From NCBI GenBank assembly GCA_020060215.1, contig JAGVAP010000060.1:1-64000 (forward strand): a DNA stretch of 64,000 nt, given 5' to 3'. The translations under genes were made by a program, and so were the position numbers. Below, piece by piece: positions 32,625-41,795 of this stretch (positions are counted from its first letter, which is position 1; every line of letters starts with the position of its first letter). Under the pieces are notes generated by a model, which was given only the letters and a program-made list of their open reading frames with translations, did not search any database and was not told the origin of the DNA. The DNA is from Deltaproteobacteria bacterium. Lineage in GTDB: Bacteria > Desulfobacterota > DSM-4660 > Desulfatiglandales > HGW-15.

Positions 32625-35600
32625 CTAACGACGGCTGGAGAATGACCTCTGCCTCTCCGGCGGCGCCGAGCCTTCCCGTGCCAGGGCCGCGATCGCCCTC
32701 TTCGCCTCCTCCAGCCCTTCGAGGGGATCCGCAATACGCATCCGGATCTTCAGCTTCCGTTCGGAGAGGAAATGAAACCTTCGCGGCTGTGCGGCAACCC
32801 GACGCACCAGGAACTCGGGCCGGATATCCGTATCAGGAGAGAACGTAAGGATCAGTCCCTCATGGTTCACATCCAGCCTCAGGATGCCCCTCTTCTTCAG
32901 GAGGAGCCTGACGGACATCACCTTCATCAGGTTGGCCGCCTCCTTGGGAAAAGGCCCGAATCGGTCCTTCATCTCCTCCATGACGGCATGGAGATCGGGT
33001 TCTTCCCTCAGCGAGGAAAGGCGCCGGTAGAGGTTCAGGCGCAGGTCCGCATCGGCAATGTAGTCGCCGGGCAGAAAGGCCGGGATCTGGACATTGATCT
33101 CCGGGTTGATCTCGTCATGCCACTCCTCGCCCTTGAGTTCCGCCACGGCCTGCTCCACCAGCCGGAGATAGAGCTCATAGCCGATGGCGCTGATGTGTCC
33201 GGTCTGGGAAAAACCGAGGATGTTTCCCCCTCCCCTGATCTTGAGATCGTGCATGGCCAGCTGGATGCCCGCGCCCAGATGAGAGAACTCCATGAGCGCA
33301 CGGAGCCTCTTTTCCGCATCCCTGGTGAGGTTGCCGTCGGCAGAGACCAGGAGGTAGGCATAGGCCATCTCGCTCGATCTTCCCACCCGGCCCCTCAACT
33401 GGTAGATCTGGGAAAGGCCGAAGCGGTCCACCTCGTTGATGATGATGGTGTTTACGGAGGGGATGTCCAGGCCCGATTCGATGATGGTCGTGCAGACCAG
33501 CACATCGATCTCCTTCCTCAGGAACCGGACCATCGTCTCTTCCAGCTCATGCGCCTTCATCTGGCCGTGGGCCACGGCAAATCGGGCGCCAGGGACGATC
33601 TCTCTCAACCTGGCGGCCATGGCCTCGATGGTCTGCACCCTGTTCTGGACAAAGAACACCTGGCCTCCCCTTTCCAACTCCGCCTCGATCGCATGGGCGA
33701 TCGTCGCCTCGTCGTAGGGAGAGAGGTGGGTCTGGATGGCGAGCCTCTCTTCGGGCGGGGTCTCGATGACACTCAGGTCGCGAATGCCGAAAAGCGAGAT
33801 CTGGAGGGTCCTGGGGATGGGCGTGGCGGTCAGGGCCAGCACATCCACGAGGGCCCGAAACTTCTTGAGGGCCTCCTTCTGCTTCACCCCGAATCGCTGC
33901 TCCTCATCCACGACCAGGAGGCCCAGGTCCTTGAAGGCGACGTCCTCCTGCAGGAGCCTGTGGGTGCCGATGAGGACATCGATGTGGCCTGCTCGCACCT
34001 TGGCCAGGAGCTCCCTCTGCTCCGCCCTCCCTTTGAACCGGCTCAGTACCCCGATCCGGATCGGATAAGGGGCCATCCGCCTGGAAAACGTCTCGTAGTG
34101 CTGCTCCGCCAGGACCGTCGTCGGGACCAGGACCGCCACCTGCTTGCCGTCCATCACCGCCTTGAAGGCGGCCCGTATCGCCACCTCGGTCTTTCCGAAC
34201 CCCACATCCCCGCAGACGAGCCGGTCCATGGGCCTCTCCGACTCCATGTCTTCGAGGACGTCATCGATGGCTTTCACCTGGTCCGGTGTTTCCTCGTGTT
34301 CAAACGCCGCCTCGAACTCTCGGTAGATGTGGTCGGGTCCCGAGTAGGAGAATCCCTTTCTGTACTTGCGGAGGGCATAGGTGTCCACCAGCTGCTTGGC
34401 GATCTCCCTGATGGACTTCCGGGCCTTCTGCTTGGCCACGTCCCAGGACCGGCCCCCCAGCTGATCGAGCACCGGGTTTCCCTCATCGGGGCCGACATAC
34501 TTCTGAAGGATGCTGATCCGGTCCGCAGGCACATAGAGCCGGTCCTTCTGGGCATACTCCACAATTACAAAATCATTGGCCTTCTGCTCCACTTCCATCT
34601 TGATCATGCCGCCGTAGCGGCCGATGCCGTGCTCCTCGTGCACCACCAGATCGCCCTTGTTGAGCTGGCTGAAGCTCGTCCAGTTGGTCTTCCGCTCACC
34701 CGTCCTCGCCCTTGACCGGGGGCTCTTCGTACCGAAGATCTCGTCCTCACTGATGACGTGAAGGCCGATTTCGGGCCAGGCAAACCCCTTGGTCAGCCGC
34801 CCCATGCAGATGGTGATCCCCCTCCCCGGGGGCACATCCATCCACCGCTGCACCACCTGGTCGACCTCGACCTCGTAGTTCTTCAGGATCTCCCTGAGCC
34901 GGCCGGCCTGCTGCTCCGTCCTGGTGACGAGGACCACCCTTGCGCCCTGCTGCAGCCACCTGGAGAGCCTGTCCGCAAACGGCGCCATGGAGACCCTGCC
35001 CCGACCCTCCACACTCAGCGCGAGGCCGTCGTCCACGGACATCTCCCCGATGATGTGGACGGCGGGAGAGGGGTCTTCCCGGGATCCCAGATCGACCTCG
35101 GCGAACTGCAGCCTCTGGAACCTGTCTGACCCTTCCCGGGCCTCCTCGGCGGTGACGAGGAGTTTTTCGACCTCCGGAAAAGGGCTCTTCTTTTCTTCAG
35201 CTTCCTGGCGGTACCTCTCCACGTCTCTCAGAAACCTTGCCCTGAAGCGGTCGAACTCCTCGAAAACCCGGTGACTGTCCATGAGGATCAGCAGCCCCTC
35301 TTTCGGGAGGTAGTCGAACACCGTGTCGAGGCCTTCATAGAAGTGGTTCAGCCAGGCCTCCTGGCCGGGAAAGGACGCAATCTCCGAGACCGCTCCCGGA
35401 AGCCTCCCCATGGATCTCGCCCTTTGCACGTTGGCCGGTTCGAAGATGACCTCGGATGCCGGAAGGATGGTCGCCTCCTTCAGGTTCTTGGACGATCTCT
35501 GGCTCGGGGAATCAAAGTGCCTGATGGACTCGATGCGATCCCCCCAGAATTCGATCCGTACCGGATCCTCATAGAGGGGCGGGAAGACATCGATCACACC

Positions 35601-36143
35601 GCCGCGAATGGAAAAGTCGCCCCTTTCCTCCACCAGGGCCGTCCTGAGGTAGCCCCCCGCAACCAGACGCCGGATCAGATCTTCCCTGGATACCTCCTCC
35701 CCCGGCTCCAGATACTCCACCGATCGATTCAGGGCGTCCTTGGGAAGGATGCGCAGGTGGAGGGCCTCGACGGAGGCGACGACGATGGCGTTCCCTTGTG
35801 AGATCAGCGCATAGAGGGACTGGATCCGGTTGCTCACCACTTCGCGATGGGGGCTTACCCCCGCCAGAGGGGAGATGTCATAGGCCGATAGATGGAAGAG
35901 CCTTCTCTTTCCCGGTTCGGAAAGGGAAGCGCTCTCCGGGAGAAAGAACTCCACTTCCTTGTAGAACCTGACCGCCTCTTTCTCGGTGGGAAGGACGATC
36001 AGGCCGGGCCGACGCACCTCGTTGAACACGGACGCAAGGAAATAGGCCCTGGCCGCTCCAGAGGGCTGGATCACTCGGACATTCGGGCTGGCCGCCCGGA
36101 TCAGGTCCATGGTCTTGGTGAGGTTTTCGTCTCTCTGCTGCAT
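32625..36143 (-). CDS. mfd: Transcription-repair coupling factor
   Basis: A 1172-residue DNA translocase that removes RNA polymerase stalled at lesions and recruits UvrA. Domains in order are UvrB-homology region (about 20-350), RNA-polymerase interaction domain (LNKGDLVVHEEHGIGRYGGMI near 490), RecG-like helicase with Walker A GDVGFGKTEVA (near 645) and DEEQRFGVKQ, and the C-terminal TRCF domain. Length and motifs are normal. A palindromic repeat lies in its leader between 36155 and 36218. Confidence 0.97.
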   Translation of the reverse strand: MQQRDENLTKTMDLIRAASPNVRVIQPSGAARAYFLASVFNEVRRPGLIVLPTEKEAVRFYKEVEFFLPESASLSEPGKRRLFHLSAYDISPLAGVSPHREVVSNRIQSLYALISQGNAIVVASVEALHLRILPKDALNRSVEYLEPGEEVSREDLIRRLVAGGYLRTALVEERGDFSIRGGVIDVFPPLYEDPVRIEFWGDRIESIRHFDSPSQRSSKNLKEATILPASEVIFEPANVQRARSMGRLPGAVSEIASFPGQEAWLNHFYEGLDTVFDYLPKEGLLILMDSHRVFEEFDRFRARFLRDVERYRQEAEEKKSPFPEVEKLLVTAEEAREGSDRFQRLQFAEVDLGSREDPSPAVHIIGEMSVDDGLALSVEGRGRVSMAPFADRLSRWLQQGARVVLVTRTEQQAGRLREILKNYEVEVDQVVQRWMDVPPGRGITICMGRLTKGFAWPEIGLHVISEDEIFGTKSPRSRARTGERKTNWTSFSQLNKGDLVVHEEHGIGRYGGMIKMEVEQKANDFVIVEYAQKDRLYVPADRISILQKYVGPDEGNPVLDQLGGRSWDVAKQKARKSIREIAKQLVDTYALRKYRKGFSYSGPDHIYREFEAAFEHEETPDQVKAIDDVLEDMESERPMDRLVCGDVGFGKTEVAIRAAFKAVMDGKQVAVLVPTTVLAEQHYETFSRRMAPYPIRIGVLSRFKGRAEQRELLAKVRAGHIDVLIGTHRLLQEDVAFKDLGLLVVDEEQRFGVKQKEALKKFRALVDVLALTATPIPRTLQISLFGIRDLSVIETPPEERLAIQTHLSPYDEATIAHAIEAELERGGQVFFVQNRVQTIEAMAARLREIVPGARFAVAHGQMKAHELEETMVRFLRKEIDVLVCTTIIESGLDIPSVNTIIINEVDRFGLSQIYQLRGRVGRSSEMAYAYLLVSADGNLTRDAEKRLRALMEFSHLGAGIQLAMHDLKIRGGGNILGFSQTGHISAIGYELYLRLVEQAVAELKGEEWHDEINPEINVQIPAFLPGDYIADADLRLNLYRRLSSLREEPDLHAVMEEMKDRFGPFPKEAANLMKVMSVRLLLKKRGILRLDVNHEGLILTFSPDTDIRPEFLVRRVAAQPRRFHFLSERKLKIRMRIADPLEGLEEAKRAIAALAREGSAPPERQRSFSSRR

Positions 36144-36154
36144 AAAACAAAATC

Positions 36155-36218
36155 CGCCACCAAGACAGGAAGACGCAAAGGAGGTATCTTTCCTTGGTGC
36201 CTTCGTGTCTTTGTGGCG
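36155..36218. repeat. Palindromic 8-bp-unit element, copy 2 (mfd leader)
   Basis: Two 28-base arms (36155-36182, 36191-36218) match as complements at 23 of 28 positions around an 8-base loop. The outer ends are CGCCAC and GTGGCG. Sequence and unit structure match the elements at 17492 and 56856. It lies 12 bases upstream of the mfd start on the same strand, so it would be transcribed in the leader if mfd is read from the HD gene. Confidence 0.75.
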
Positions 36219-36254
36219 AGAAGGTATGGGAGGATTCGATTTAGGGCCGGACGG

Positions 36255-36821
36255 CTAAAGCCCGAGATCCGGCGCTACCTTCTGCATGGCCTCCAGGCAG
36301 ATCTGGGCAAAATCGTCCAGGGACAGACCGAGCTTTTCGCACTCCATGATGATTTCCCGGTTGACCCCGGCGGCGAAGGCCTTCTCCTTCATCCTCTTCC
36401 TGACGGACTTTGCCTTGACGCTGCTGAGCTTCTTGTCGGGGTAGACCAGGGCCGTTGCGGTGATCAGGCCGGTGATGGTCTCTCCTGCGGCAAGGGCGTG
36501 ATGAAACTTCTCCGAGCGCTTCGTTCCATGGGCCGTCTCGTTGTGCATCTTGACGGCCCGGATGATCTCTTCGTCGATTCCCTTCTCGCGCAGCACCCTT
36601 TCGGTGACCAGCGTATGCCTGGTGAGGTCCTGATCGACCTCTTCCACGTCCAGGTCGTGGAGAAGACCTGCAAGTGCCCACTTTTCCCGGTCTTCCCCCA
36701 ACCGGTCCGCAAGGGCCGCCATGACCGCCTCCGTGGCCATGCAGTGTTTGATCAGGTTCTCGTTCTGGATGTGCTCCCGAATCAACGAAAGCGCACCTTC
36801 CCTGTCTATTCCGTAAGGCAT
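36255..36821 (-). CDS. HDIG-type HD-domain phosphohydrolase
   Basis: A 188-residue cytoplasmic protein. ATG at 36821 follows AGGAGAAGG; the frame continues upstream to 37061 but without support. HD motif residues are visible: H in IKHCMATEAVM near 27, HD in ALAGLLHDLDVEE near 50, then TRHTLVTERVL and VKMHNETAHG. The family hydrolyses nucleotides or other phosphates; the substrate is not predictable. It is upstream of mfd with the same orientation. Confidence 0.88.
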   Translation of the reverse strand: MPYGIDREGALSLIREHIQNENLIKHCMATEAVMAALADRLGEDREKWALAGLLHDLDVEEVDQDLTRHTLVTERVLREKGIDEEIIRAVKMHNETAHGTKRSEKFHHALAAGETITGLITATALVYPDKKLSSVKAKSVRKRMKEKAFAAGVNREIIMECEKLGLSLDDFAQICLEAMQKVAPDLGL

Positions 36822-37063
36822 GGGACCCTTCTCCTGATGATGATCTTGACCCCCCTCGCACCCGCCCGTCCGAGAGGGTTGTTTCGCCGGACAGGACAAG
36901 CACGGATACCCCATTTTAGCACAATCGATGCCTTTTTCAACAGCCGCAGTCCACCCCCTCAGGCCCTGGGACACCCAGCCCCCATGCTCCTTACGATGTG
37001 GTTCGAAATGGGCTATGATATGGTTTTCAGACCAAGCCGATTGCGTTGGGAGGCGACCCACGG

Positions 37064-38662
37064 ATGCATGCGATCAGACCACAGGCGGAGAACCCCGCAG
37101 GCGAAGCCGGAGCCCGGGGAGTTCGATTCAGCAGGCTTTACTCCCTGAACATGCTGGCCAACCTCCTGGGCATCTTCACAATGGCGGTCCTGAACTTCCT
37201 CACTCCCCTGGACTTCATCAAGGCCCAGAAAGAGTACATCTTCGGGGAAGGGGGCTGGGTGGTCCTCGGCTCTCTCTGGCCCCTCGTGCTGCTCCTCACC
37301 ACGTTGCTCCTGCACAGGCTCACCCGGTCGCCCCGGGAGACCATACGTAAGATCGGGACGCCGAGGAGGGTTCCGTCGGATTACGCCCTGAGAAGGATCC
37401 TGAACCTCCCCATTGCCGCCGCCTTCGTGAATCTCGCCGTATGGGGGCTGGTGGCCGCCGGGGTCGTGATCTATTTCCGCACCTATCGAGACATCAACCT
37501 GTTTCACAGCCTGTTCCTGTTCTTCCGCTCCTTCATGATCGGCATGGTCGCTGCCGGCCTCTCCTTCTTTCTCCTGGAAAACCATCTGCGGACCCGATGG
37601 ATTCCCCTCTTCTTTCCCACGGGCGGACTCGGCTCCGTTCCAGGGGCCGTAAGGGTCCCCGTGATGAGAAGGATCCGGGCCCTCTGGGGCGCCGGGACCT
37701 TGAACCCCATGATCATCCTTGTGGGGACCCTCTTCTTCACATGGTTCGAGGTGAGAGACAACCCGGTCCCCGTGGAGCAGCTCAGCACCGATATCCTCCG
37801 GTTCACTATTGCACTCTGCATCCTCTTCGTGGCGATCGCCCTGGGGCTGAACTTCCTCGTAGAGAAGTCGATCCGATGGCCCGTTCAAGAGATGCTCAAG
37901 GCAGTCAAACGGGTCGGATCGGGGGACTTTTCACACCGCATCCGGGTGGTGTCCAACGACGAGATCGGGATCCTCGGCGATGCCGGAAACGAGATGATCG
38001 CCGGACTCGCGGAGAGGGAGCGGATCAGGGAGAGCTTCGGCCGGTATGTGACTCCCGAGATCCGGGACCGGATCCTGGCCGGTCTTATTCCGGCGGATGG
38101 TGAGAGGACTTCGGCCACGGTGCTCTTCTCGGATCTCCGTGACTTCACCCCCTACGTGGAGGGGAACCCGCCCGAGGAGGTGGTCGACTCGATCCGAACC
38201 TATTTCACCGCCATGCAGCAGGCCATCAGCAGGCACAAGGGCCTCGTGCTTCAGTACGTGGGGGACGGCATCGAGGCGGCGTTCGGCGCCCCGGTTCCCT
38301 GCGAGGAACACGCCGAGGAGGCGGTGAAGGCCGCCCTCGAGATGAGGAGGGCATTGGAGGTCCTGAACCGGTTCCGGACGGAAAGGGGCAAGTCTGTCTT
38401 CAGGCACGGGATCGGCATCCACACCGGCCCCGTCCTGGCAGGGAATACGGGAAGCACCCAGCACCTTTCCTATGCCCTGATCGGGGAGACCGTGAACGTG
38501 GCGGCACGGATAGAAGGTTTGACCAAGCAGTTCCAGTGGGATATCCTGATCAGCGAAGAAACGGCCACCCTGTTGAAAGGGACGTTTCAACTCAGGAGAG
38601 AGGCTCCGGTCATGGTCAAGGGATACAGCAGGCCCGTCACGGTCTACCGGGTCCTCGGGTGA
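37064..38662 (+). CDS. Membrane class III adenylate/guanylate cyclase with HAMP domain
   Basis: A 532-residue signalling enzyme: about six membrane segments in the first 270 residues, a HAMP domain (about 273-325, WPVQEMLKAVKRVGSGDFSHRIRVVSNDEIG) and a C-terminal class III cyclase domain. The metal-binding aspartates are visible in VLFSDLRDFT and QYVGDGIEAAFG, and the GIHTGPVLAGNTGS loop is present. The N-terminal membrane domain resembles no sensor I can name. ATG at 37064 lies ten bases after GGAGG. Its stop overlaps the next gene's GTG. Confidence 0.92.
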   Translation: MHAIRPQAENPAGEAGARGVRFSRLYSLNMLANLLGIFTMAVLNFLTPLDFIKAQKEYIFGEGGWVVLGSLWPLVLLLTTLLLHRLTRSPRETIRKIGTPRRVPSDYALRRILNLPIAAAFVNLAVWGLVAAGVVIYFRTYRDINLFHSLFLFFRSFMIGMVAAGLSFFLLENHLRTRWIPLFFPTGGLGSVPGAVRVPVMRRIRALWGAGTLNPMIILVGTLFFTWFEVRDNPVPVEQLSTDILRFTIALCILFVAIALGLNFLVEKSIRWPVQEMLKAVKRVGSGDFSHRIRVVSNDEIGILGDAGNEMIAGLAERERIRESFGRYVTPEIRDRILAGLIPADGERTSATVLFSDLRDFTPYVEGNPPEEVVDSIRTYFTAMQQAISRHKGLVLQYVGDGIEAAFGAPVPCEEHAEEAVKAALEMRRALEVLNRFRTERGKSVFRHGIGIHTGPVLAGNTGSTQHLSYALIGETVNVAARIEGLTKQFQWDILISEETATLLKGTFQLRREAPVMVKGYSRPVTVYRVLG

Positions 38663-38901
38663 TTCGAATGGAAGATTTCATCAAGGTCATCGTGCTGGAC
38701 AACGAGGTGGAGGCTCAGTTTGTCTCATCGGTTCTCGATGAGCGCGGGATCCCCCATGTATTGCAGACCTATCGCGACACGGCCTACGACGGCCTGTTCC
38801 AGACCCAGAAGGGATGGGGGCATGTCGCCGCCCCGGCCTCCTGTCGGGAGGCCATCCTTGAAATCGTGATGGAGGCGCGGAGCAGGGCGGTGACAGAGTG
38901 A
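38659..38901 (+). CDS. DUF2007-like small signal-transduction-associated protein
   Basis: An 80-residue protein starting at GTG overlapping the cyclase stop (GTGA); an in-frame ATG at 38668 is an alternative (77 residues). The sequence FIKVIVLDNEVEAQFVSSVLDERGIPHVLQTY is the DUF2007 pattern: a ferredoxin-like small domain seen near signalling proteins. Coupling to the cyclase suggests it modulates or binds it, which is inference. Confidence 0.75.
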   Translation: MIRMEDFIKVIVLDNEVEAQFVSSVLDERGIPHVLQTYRDTAYDGLFQTQKGWGHVAAPASCREAILEIVMEARSRAVTE

Positions 38902-38976
38902 ACCTCCTTGATTCTTCTTGGACAGATAGCAGGATGAACAGGATAAAGGGGTTGGATAGGCGTGTGCTGACTTTTC

Positions 38977-39016
38977 TCTTATCGCACTCCCGCGCAGGAG
39001 CGTGGGAACGATAAGA
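38977..39016. repeat. REP-like hairpin between DUF2007 and O-methyltransferase genes
   Basis: TCTTATCG (38977-38984) and CGATAAGA (39009-39016) are perfect complements enclosing a second near-palindrome (CTCCCGCGCAGGAGCGTGGGA). A nested hairpin of this kind with a CTCC-GCG-GGAG core is common in intergenic REP-like elements. It also could terminate transcription of both converging genes, but there is no U run. Confidence 0.5.
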
Positions 39017-39068
39017 CGGGCCGGCTTCCGATGCCTGTGGATACCCGGGGGTCCAGGCTATCCGTGAA

Positions 39069-39108
39069 GCGCCGTGCCCTGCGCGCTTTGCCCTATGCGC
39101 CATGCCTC
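39069..39108. repeat. 7-bp tandem array reaching the O-methyltransferase stop codon
   Basis: Units beginning with GC recur every seven bases (GCGCCGT, GCCCTGC, GCGCTTT, GCCCTAT, GCGCCAT, GCCTC) from 39069 to 39108. The stop codon of the minus-strand methyltransferase (39093-39095) and its last codons lie inside the array. The same stop-overlap occurs at mraY. Confidence 0.6.
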
Positions 39109-39764
39109 TTCCTGGCGAGCGTCAGACCGTCTCCGATCGGGATCATGCTTGGATCCACCCGCTCGTCCCCGCGTATCTTCTCATTCAGGGCCTGGATGGC
39201 GGCGGTGGCCTCATCCGCGGGTCCCTTCTGCGCAACCCTCCCGTCCCAGAACACGTTGTCGATCGCGAGAACGCCTCCCGGCCTCAGGAGCCTCAGGCAC
39301 CCCTCGTAGTAGCCGTCATAGTTCTCCTTGTCCGCGTCGATGAAGGCAAAATCGAAGGTCCCCGATGCCCCGTTCCGGACAAGCAGGTCAAGGGTTTGCA
39401 GGGCCGGCGCCAGGTAAAGATCGACCTTCCCTGCGAGGCCCGCCTCGTTCCAGTACCTGCGGGCAATGGTGGTCCATTCGAGGCTCACGTCGCAGGCCAC
39501 GACCTTCCCGTCATCGGGCAGGGCCATGCCCACACAGGTGGAACTGTACCCCGTGTAGACGCCGATCTCCAGCGTGCGCCTGGCCCCCATGACCTTGACG
39601 AGGAGCGCCATGAGTTGCCCCTGCTCAGGGGAGATCTGCATGATGTGCATGGGGTCCCGGGACGTCTCCTCCCGCAGACGGCGGAGGAGGTCCGGCTCGC
39701 GAAGGGAGACGCGCTTCATGTAATCGTAAAGCTCTTCCGAAAGACAAAGGGTCCTGCTGGACAT
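39093..39764 (-). CDS. SAM-dependent O-methyltransferase (Methyltransf_3 family)
   Basis: A 223-residue cation-dependent O-methyltransferase of the caffeoyl-CoA/catechol type. The family signature is clear: TLEIGVYTGYSSTCVGMALP (motif I, about 64-83), VVACDVSLEWTTIARRYW, FDFAFIDADKENYDGYYEGCL and GGVLAIDNVFWDGRV, which hold the SAM and metal-binding Asp/Asn residues. The physiological substrate is not known from sequence. It stands alone, divergent from the ArsA-type gene. Confidence 0.93.
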   Translation of the reverse strand: MSSRTLCLSEELYDYMKRVSLREPDLLRRLREETSRDPMHIMQISPEQGQLMALLVKVMGARRTLEIGVYTGYSSTCVGMALPDDGKVVACDVSLEWTTIARRYWNEAGLAGKVDLYLAPALQTLDLLVRNGASGTFDFAFIDADKENYDGYYEGCLRLLRPGGVLAIDNVFWDGRVAQKGPADEATAAIQALNEKIRGDERVDPSMIPIGDGLTLARKRHGA

Positions 39765-40094
39765 GTTCGAGCCCCCTCACGGATCGTATTCCTTCTATCA
39801 TTCTGGAGAGCGCCGGGAGGTGTGTATGGGATGAATCACGTATTTACACGAGCGGGAAGGGGTAATCCTCCCGTGGAACCCCAGCTTCCTATGCCGGGCA
39901 TGCTGTACTATGACCGTTCCTCGGACCTTTTTCCCATGGAAAACCTCCCGTGACTTGATGGTAGAATTTTCGGATCCGGTGTCTTAGTATCTGATTACGA
40001 CCATCCAAACCCCCAAAAAGCCAACTGCATGGCGTGAACATGAAGCGGGGCCAAGGCAGGAACAGCTCCGATACGCACTGGAAAGGGTGACCAT
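39765..40094. other. Divergent spacer without recognisable gene
   Basis: The 330 bases between the O-methyltransferase and ArsA-type genes contain no convincing frame. CCTCCCGTG occurs twice in direct orientation (39867 and 39944) and CGGGAGG once inverted (39814), which may be regulatory, but no clear promoter pair was found. Confidence 0.4.
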
Positions 40095-41303
40095 TTGAGA
40101 ATCATCTTCTTTGCAGGAAAAGGCGGGGTCGGCAAGACGAGCGTGGCGGCGGCTACCGGCATCAGGGCCGCCGAGACGGGGCGCCGCACCCTGGTCATGT
40201 CCCTGGACGTGGCCCACAGCCTTTCCGACATATTTGACCTGGACAGAGGACTCCTGGACCAGAACAAGGGGAAGCCCCTGCAGGTCCGAGAGAACCTCTG
40301 GATCCAGGAGCTGGACATCCAGGAGGAGATCGAGCAGAACTGGGGGGACATCCACCGCTACCTCTCCACCCTCCTGAACACCACCGGCCTGGACCAGATC
40401 CTGGCCGAAGAGCTCGCCATCCTTCCGGGCATGGAGGAGGTCAGCCTCCTCCTCTACATCAACGGGTACGCCAAGACGAAGGCCTACGATGTGCTGATCC
40501 TGGACTGTGCGCCCACCGGGGAGTCGCTCCGCTTCATCAGCATCCCCACCGCGCTCGAGTGGTACATGAAGAAGATCTTCAGGATGGAGAAGGCGCTGGC
40601 GAAGTACGTCGGGCCCATCGCCCGAAGGGTGTACAACGTGCCCATCCCCGGAGACGACTACTTCGACGCCATAGCCGGTCTGTTCGAGCGACTGAAGGGT
40701 GTGGATCAGCTCCTGTCCAATCCGCAGGTCACCTCCGTGCGGTTGATCACCAACCCTGAAAAGGTGGTCCTGAAAGAGACCCAGCGGGCCTTCATGTATT
40801 TCTCCCTCTACCGGATGAACATCGACGGGATCGTCATCAACAGGGTCCTCCCGGACGATGTGACCGACAACTACTTCAAGCGGTGGCGGGAGAGTCAGAG
40901 GTCCAATCTCGAAAAGGCGGGGGAGGTCTTCAGTCCGGTTCCCATCTTCCAGGTGCCCCTGTTCAAGGACGAGGTCCTCGGGTATGACCGGCTGCGCCGC
41001 CTTGCGGACCGGATCTATACGGGCAGGGACCCGGTCGCGCGATTCTTCGAAGGGAAACCGTACGACCTCTCCAAGGAGAACGGCCGTTACAGGCTGGTCC
41101 TGAGGCTCCCGTTTGTCTCCACGGACAACATCGAGCTCCACAAGATCAGCGACGAGCTGATCATCCGGGTGGGCGGCATCAAAAAGCATGTCCTCCTGCC
41201 GAGGCACGTGGCCGCATCGAGGTCGGTAAACGCAAAGATGGACGGAGATTGTCTGCACATTTTCTTTGAAGGAGAAGCGCATGGCCAAGGAAAAGGATGT
41301 TGA
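40095..41303 (+). CDS. ArsA/GET3-type ATPase with C-terminal Hsp20-like domain
   Basis: A 402-residue cytoplasmic P-loop ATPase of the ArsA/TRC40 superfamily. TTG at 40095 is the start (AAGGGTG upstream), directly before the deviant Walker A in FFAGKGGVGKTSVAAATG (6-18). Switch I has MSLDVAHSLSDIF and Walker B-like VLILDCAPTGESLRF is near 140. The last 75 residues (YRLVLRLPFVSTDNIELHKISDELIIRVGGIKK through LHIFFEGE) form an ArsA_HSP20-like beta domain. There is no arsB/arsR nearby, so arsenite efflux is unlikely; client-protein targeting is a better guess. It overlaps a small gene. Confidence 0.88.
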   Translation: MRIIFFAGKGGVGKTSVAAATGIRAAETGRRTLVMSLDVAHSLSDIFDLDRGLLDQNKGKPLQVRENLWIQELDIQEEIEQNWGDIHRYLSTLLNTTGLDQILAEELAILPGMEEVSLLLYINGYAKTKAYDVLILDCAPTGESLRFISIPTALEWYMKKIFRMEKALAKYVGPIARRVYNVPIPGDDYFDAIAGLFERLKGVDQLLSNPQVTSVRLITNPEKVVLKETQRAFMYFSLYRMNIDGIVINRVLPDDVTDNYFKRWRESQRSNLEKAGEVFSPVPIFQVPLFKDEVLGYDRLRRLADRIYTGRDPVARFFEGKPYDLSKENGRYRLVLRLPFVSTDNIELHKISDELIIRVGGIKKHVLLPRHVAASRSVNAKMDGDCLHIFFEGEAHGQGKGC

Positions 41304-41514
41304 AAGGGAGGTCTTCACGTGCCCCGTGGGCAGGTTCTTCATGGGCCTGGAGAAGGGCTGCAGGGGAAACTCCGCCTTCTTTGAACACATGAATCTCTCC
41401 GGCATCGAATTCCTGAAGGCGATCCGATCGCTGCTGGACGAACGCATTGACCGGATGGAGGGGTGCGCCAGACCGCCGCAAGAGAAAAAGGCCACGCGGA
41501 TCAAGATCGAATGA
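41281..41514 (+). CDS. Small protein coupled to the ArsA-type ATPase
   Basis: A 77-residue protein starting at ATG 41281 after GAAGGAG, overlapping the end of the ATPase gene by 23 bases. It has three cysteines (FTCPVGRFFMGLEKGCRG, EGCARP) and an amphipathic helix (SGIEFLKAIRSLLDERIDRM). I recognise no named family. The overlap indicates coupled translation and a likely partnership with the ATPase. Confidence 0.75.
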   Translation: MAKEKDVEREVFTCPVGRFFMGLEKGCRGNSAFFEHMNLSGIEFLKAIRSLLDERIDRMEGCARPPQEKKATRIKIE

Positions 41515-41587
41515 GACCGGAGATCAGCGATCCGCGACACCGCTTGCCGCTGAGGCGGCAAGGTTGAACGGGTAGGAAACTTACAGG

Positions 41588-41664
41588 GTGTCCAGGTGTC
41601 CGGTTTCGGGTGTCAGCCCGTTCATCCATCGATCTCCTGACACCTGAACACTGAAACCTGAAAC
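41588..41664. repeat. Inverted 7-bp tandem arrays in the hisS upstream spacer
   Basis: The left arm (GTGTC-type units every 7-8 bases, 41588-41616) faces a right arm of exact 7-base units CTGACAC, CTGAACA, CTGAAAC, CTGAAAC (41637-41664). CTGACAC and its complement GTGTCAG close the stem around a 20-base loop. The layout parallels the array after the Lon gene. Confidence 0.7.
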
Positions 41665-41689
41665 CTCTCTCTTGACGAGGGATCTCACC

Positions 41690-41722
41690 ACCAAGGACAC
41701 GAAGAATTTTCGTGATCTGTGG
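41690..41722. repeat. Palindromic 8-bp-unit element, decayed copy
   Basis: CCACCAAGGACACGAA and TTTCGTGATCTGTGG pair at their ends (CCAC/GTGG and ACGAA/TTCGT). The left arm is close to those of the three full copies. The hairpin is imperfect and the arms are shorter. Confidence 0.5.
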
Positions 41723-41795
41723 ACAGGTGATTGAAATCGCGGACACCCTCTGTTAGTGTCCAACCCGAAAAAATCACGAAACGGAAGCAGATGCA

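Noticed and set aside
41521..41580. A possible attachment site or tRNA remnant before hisS
   Set aside because: The spacer is explained by the heptad arrays and a decayed palindrome; no integrase or tRNA half is present.
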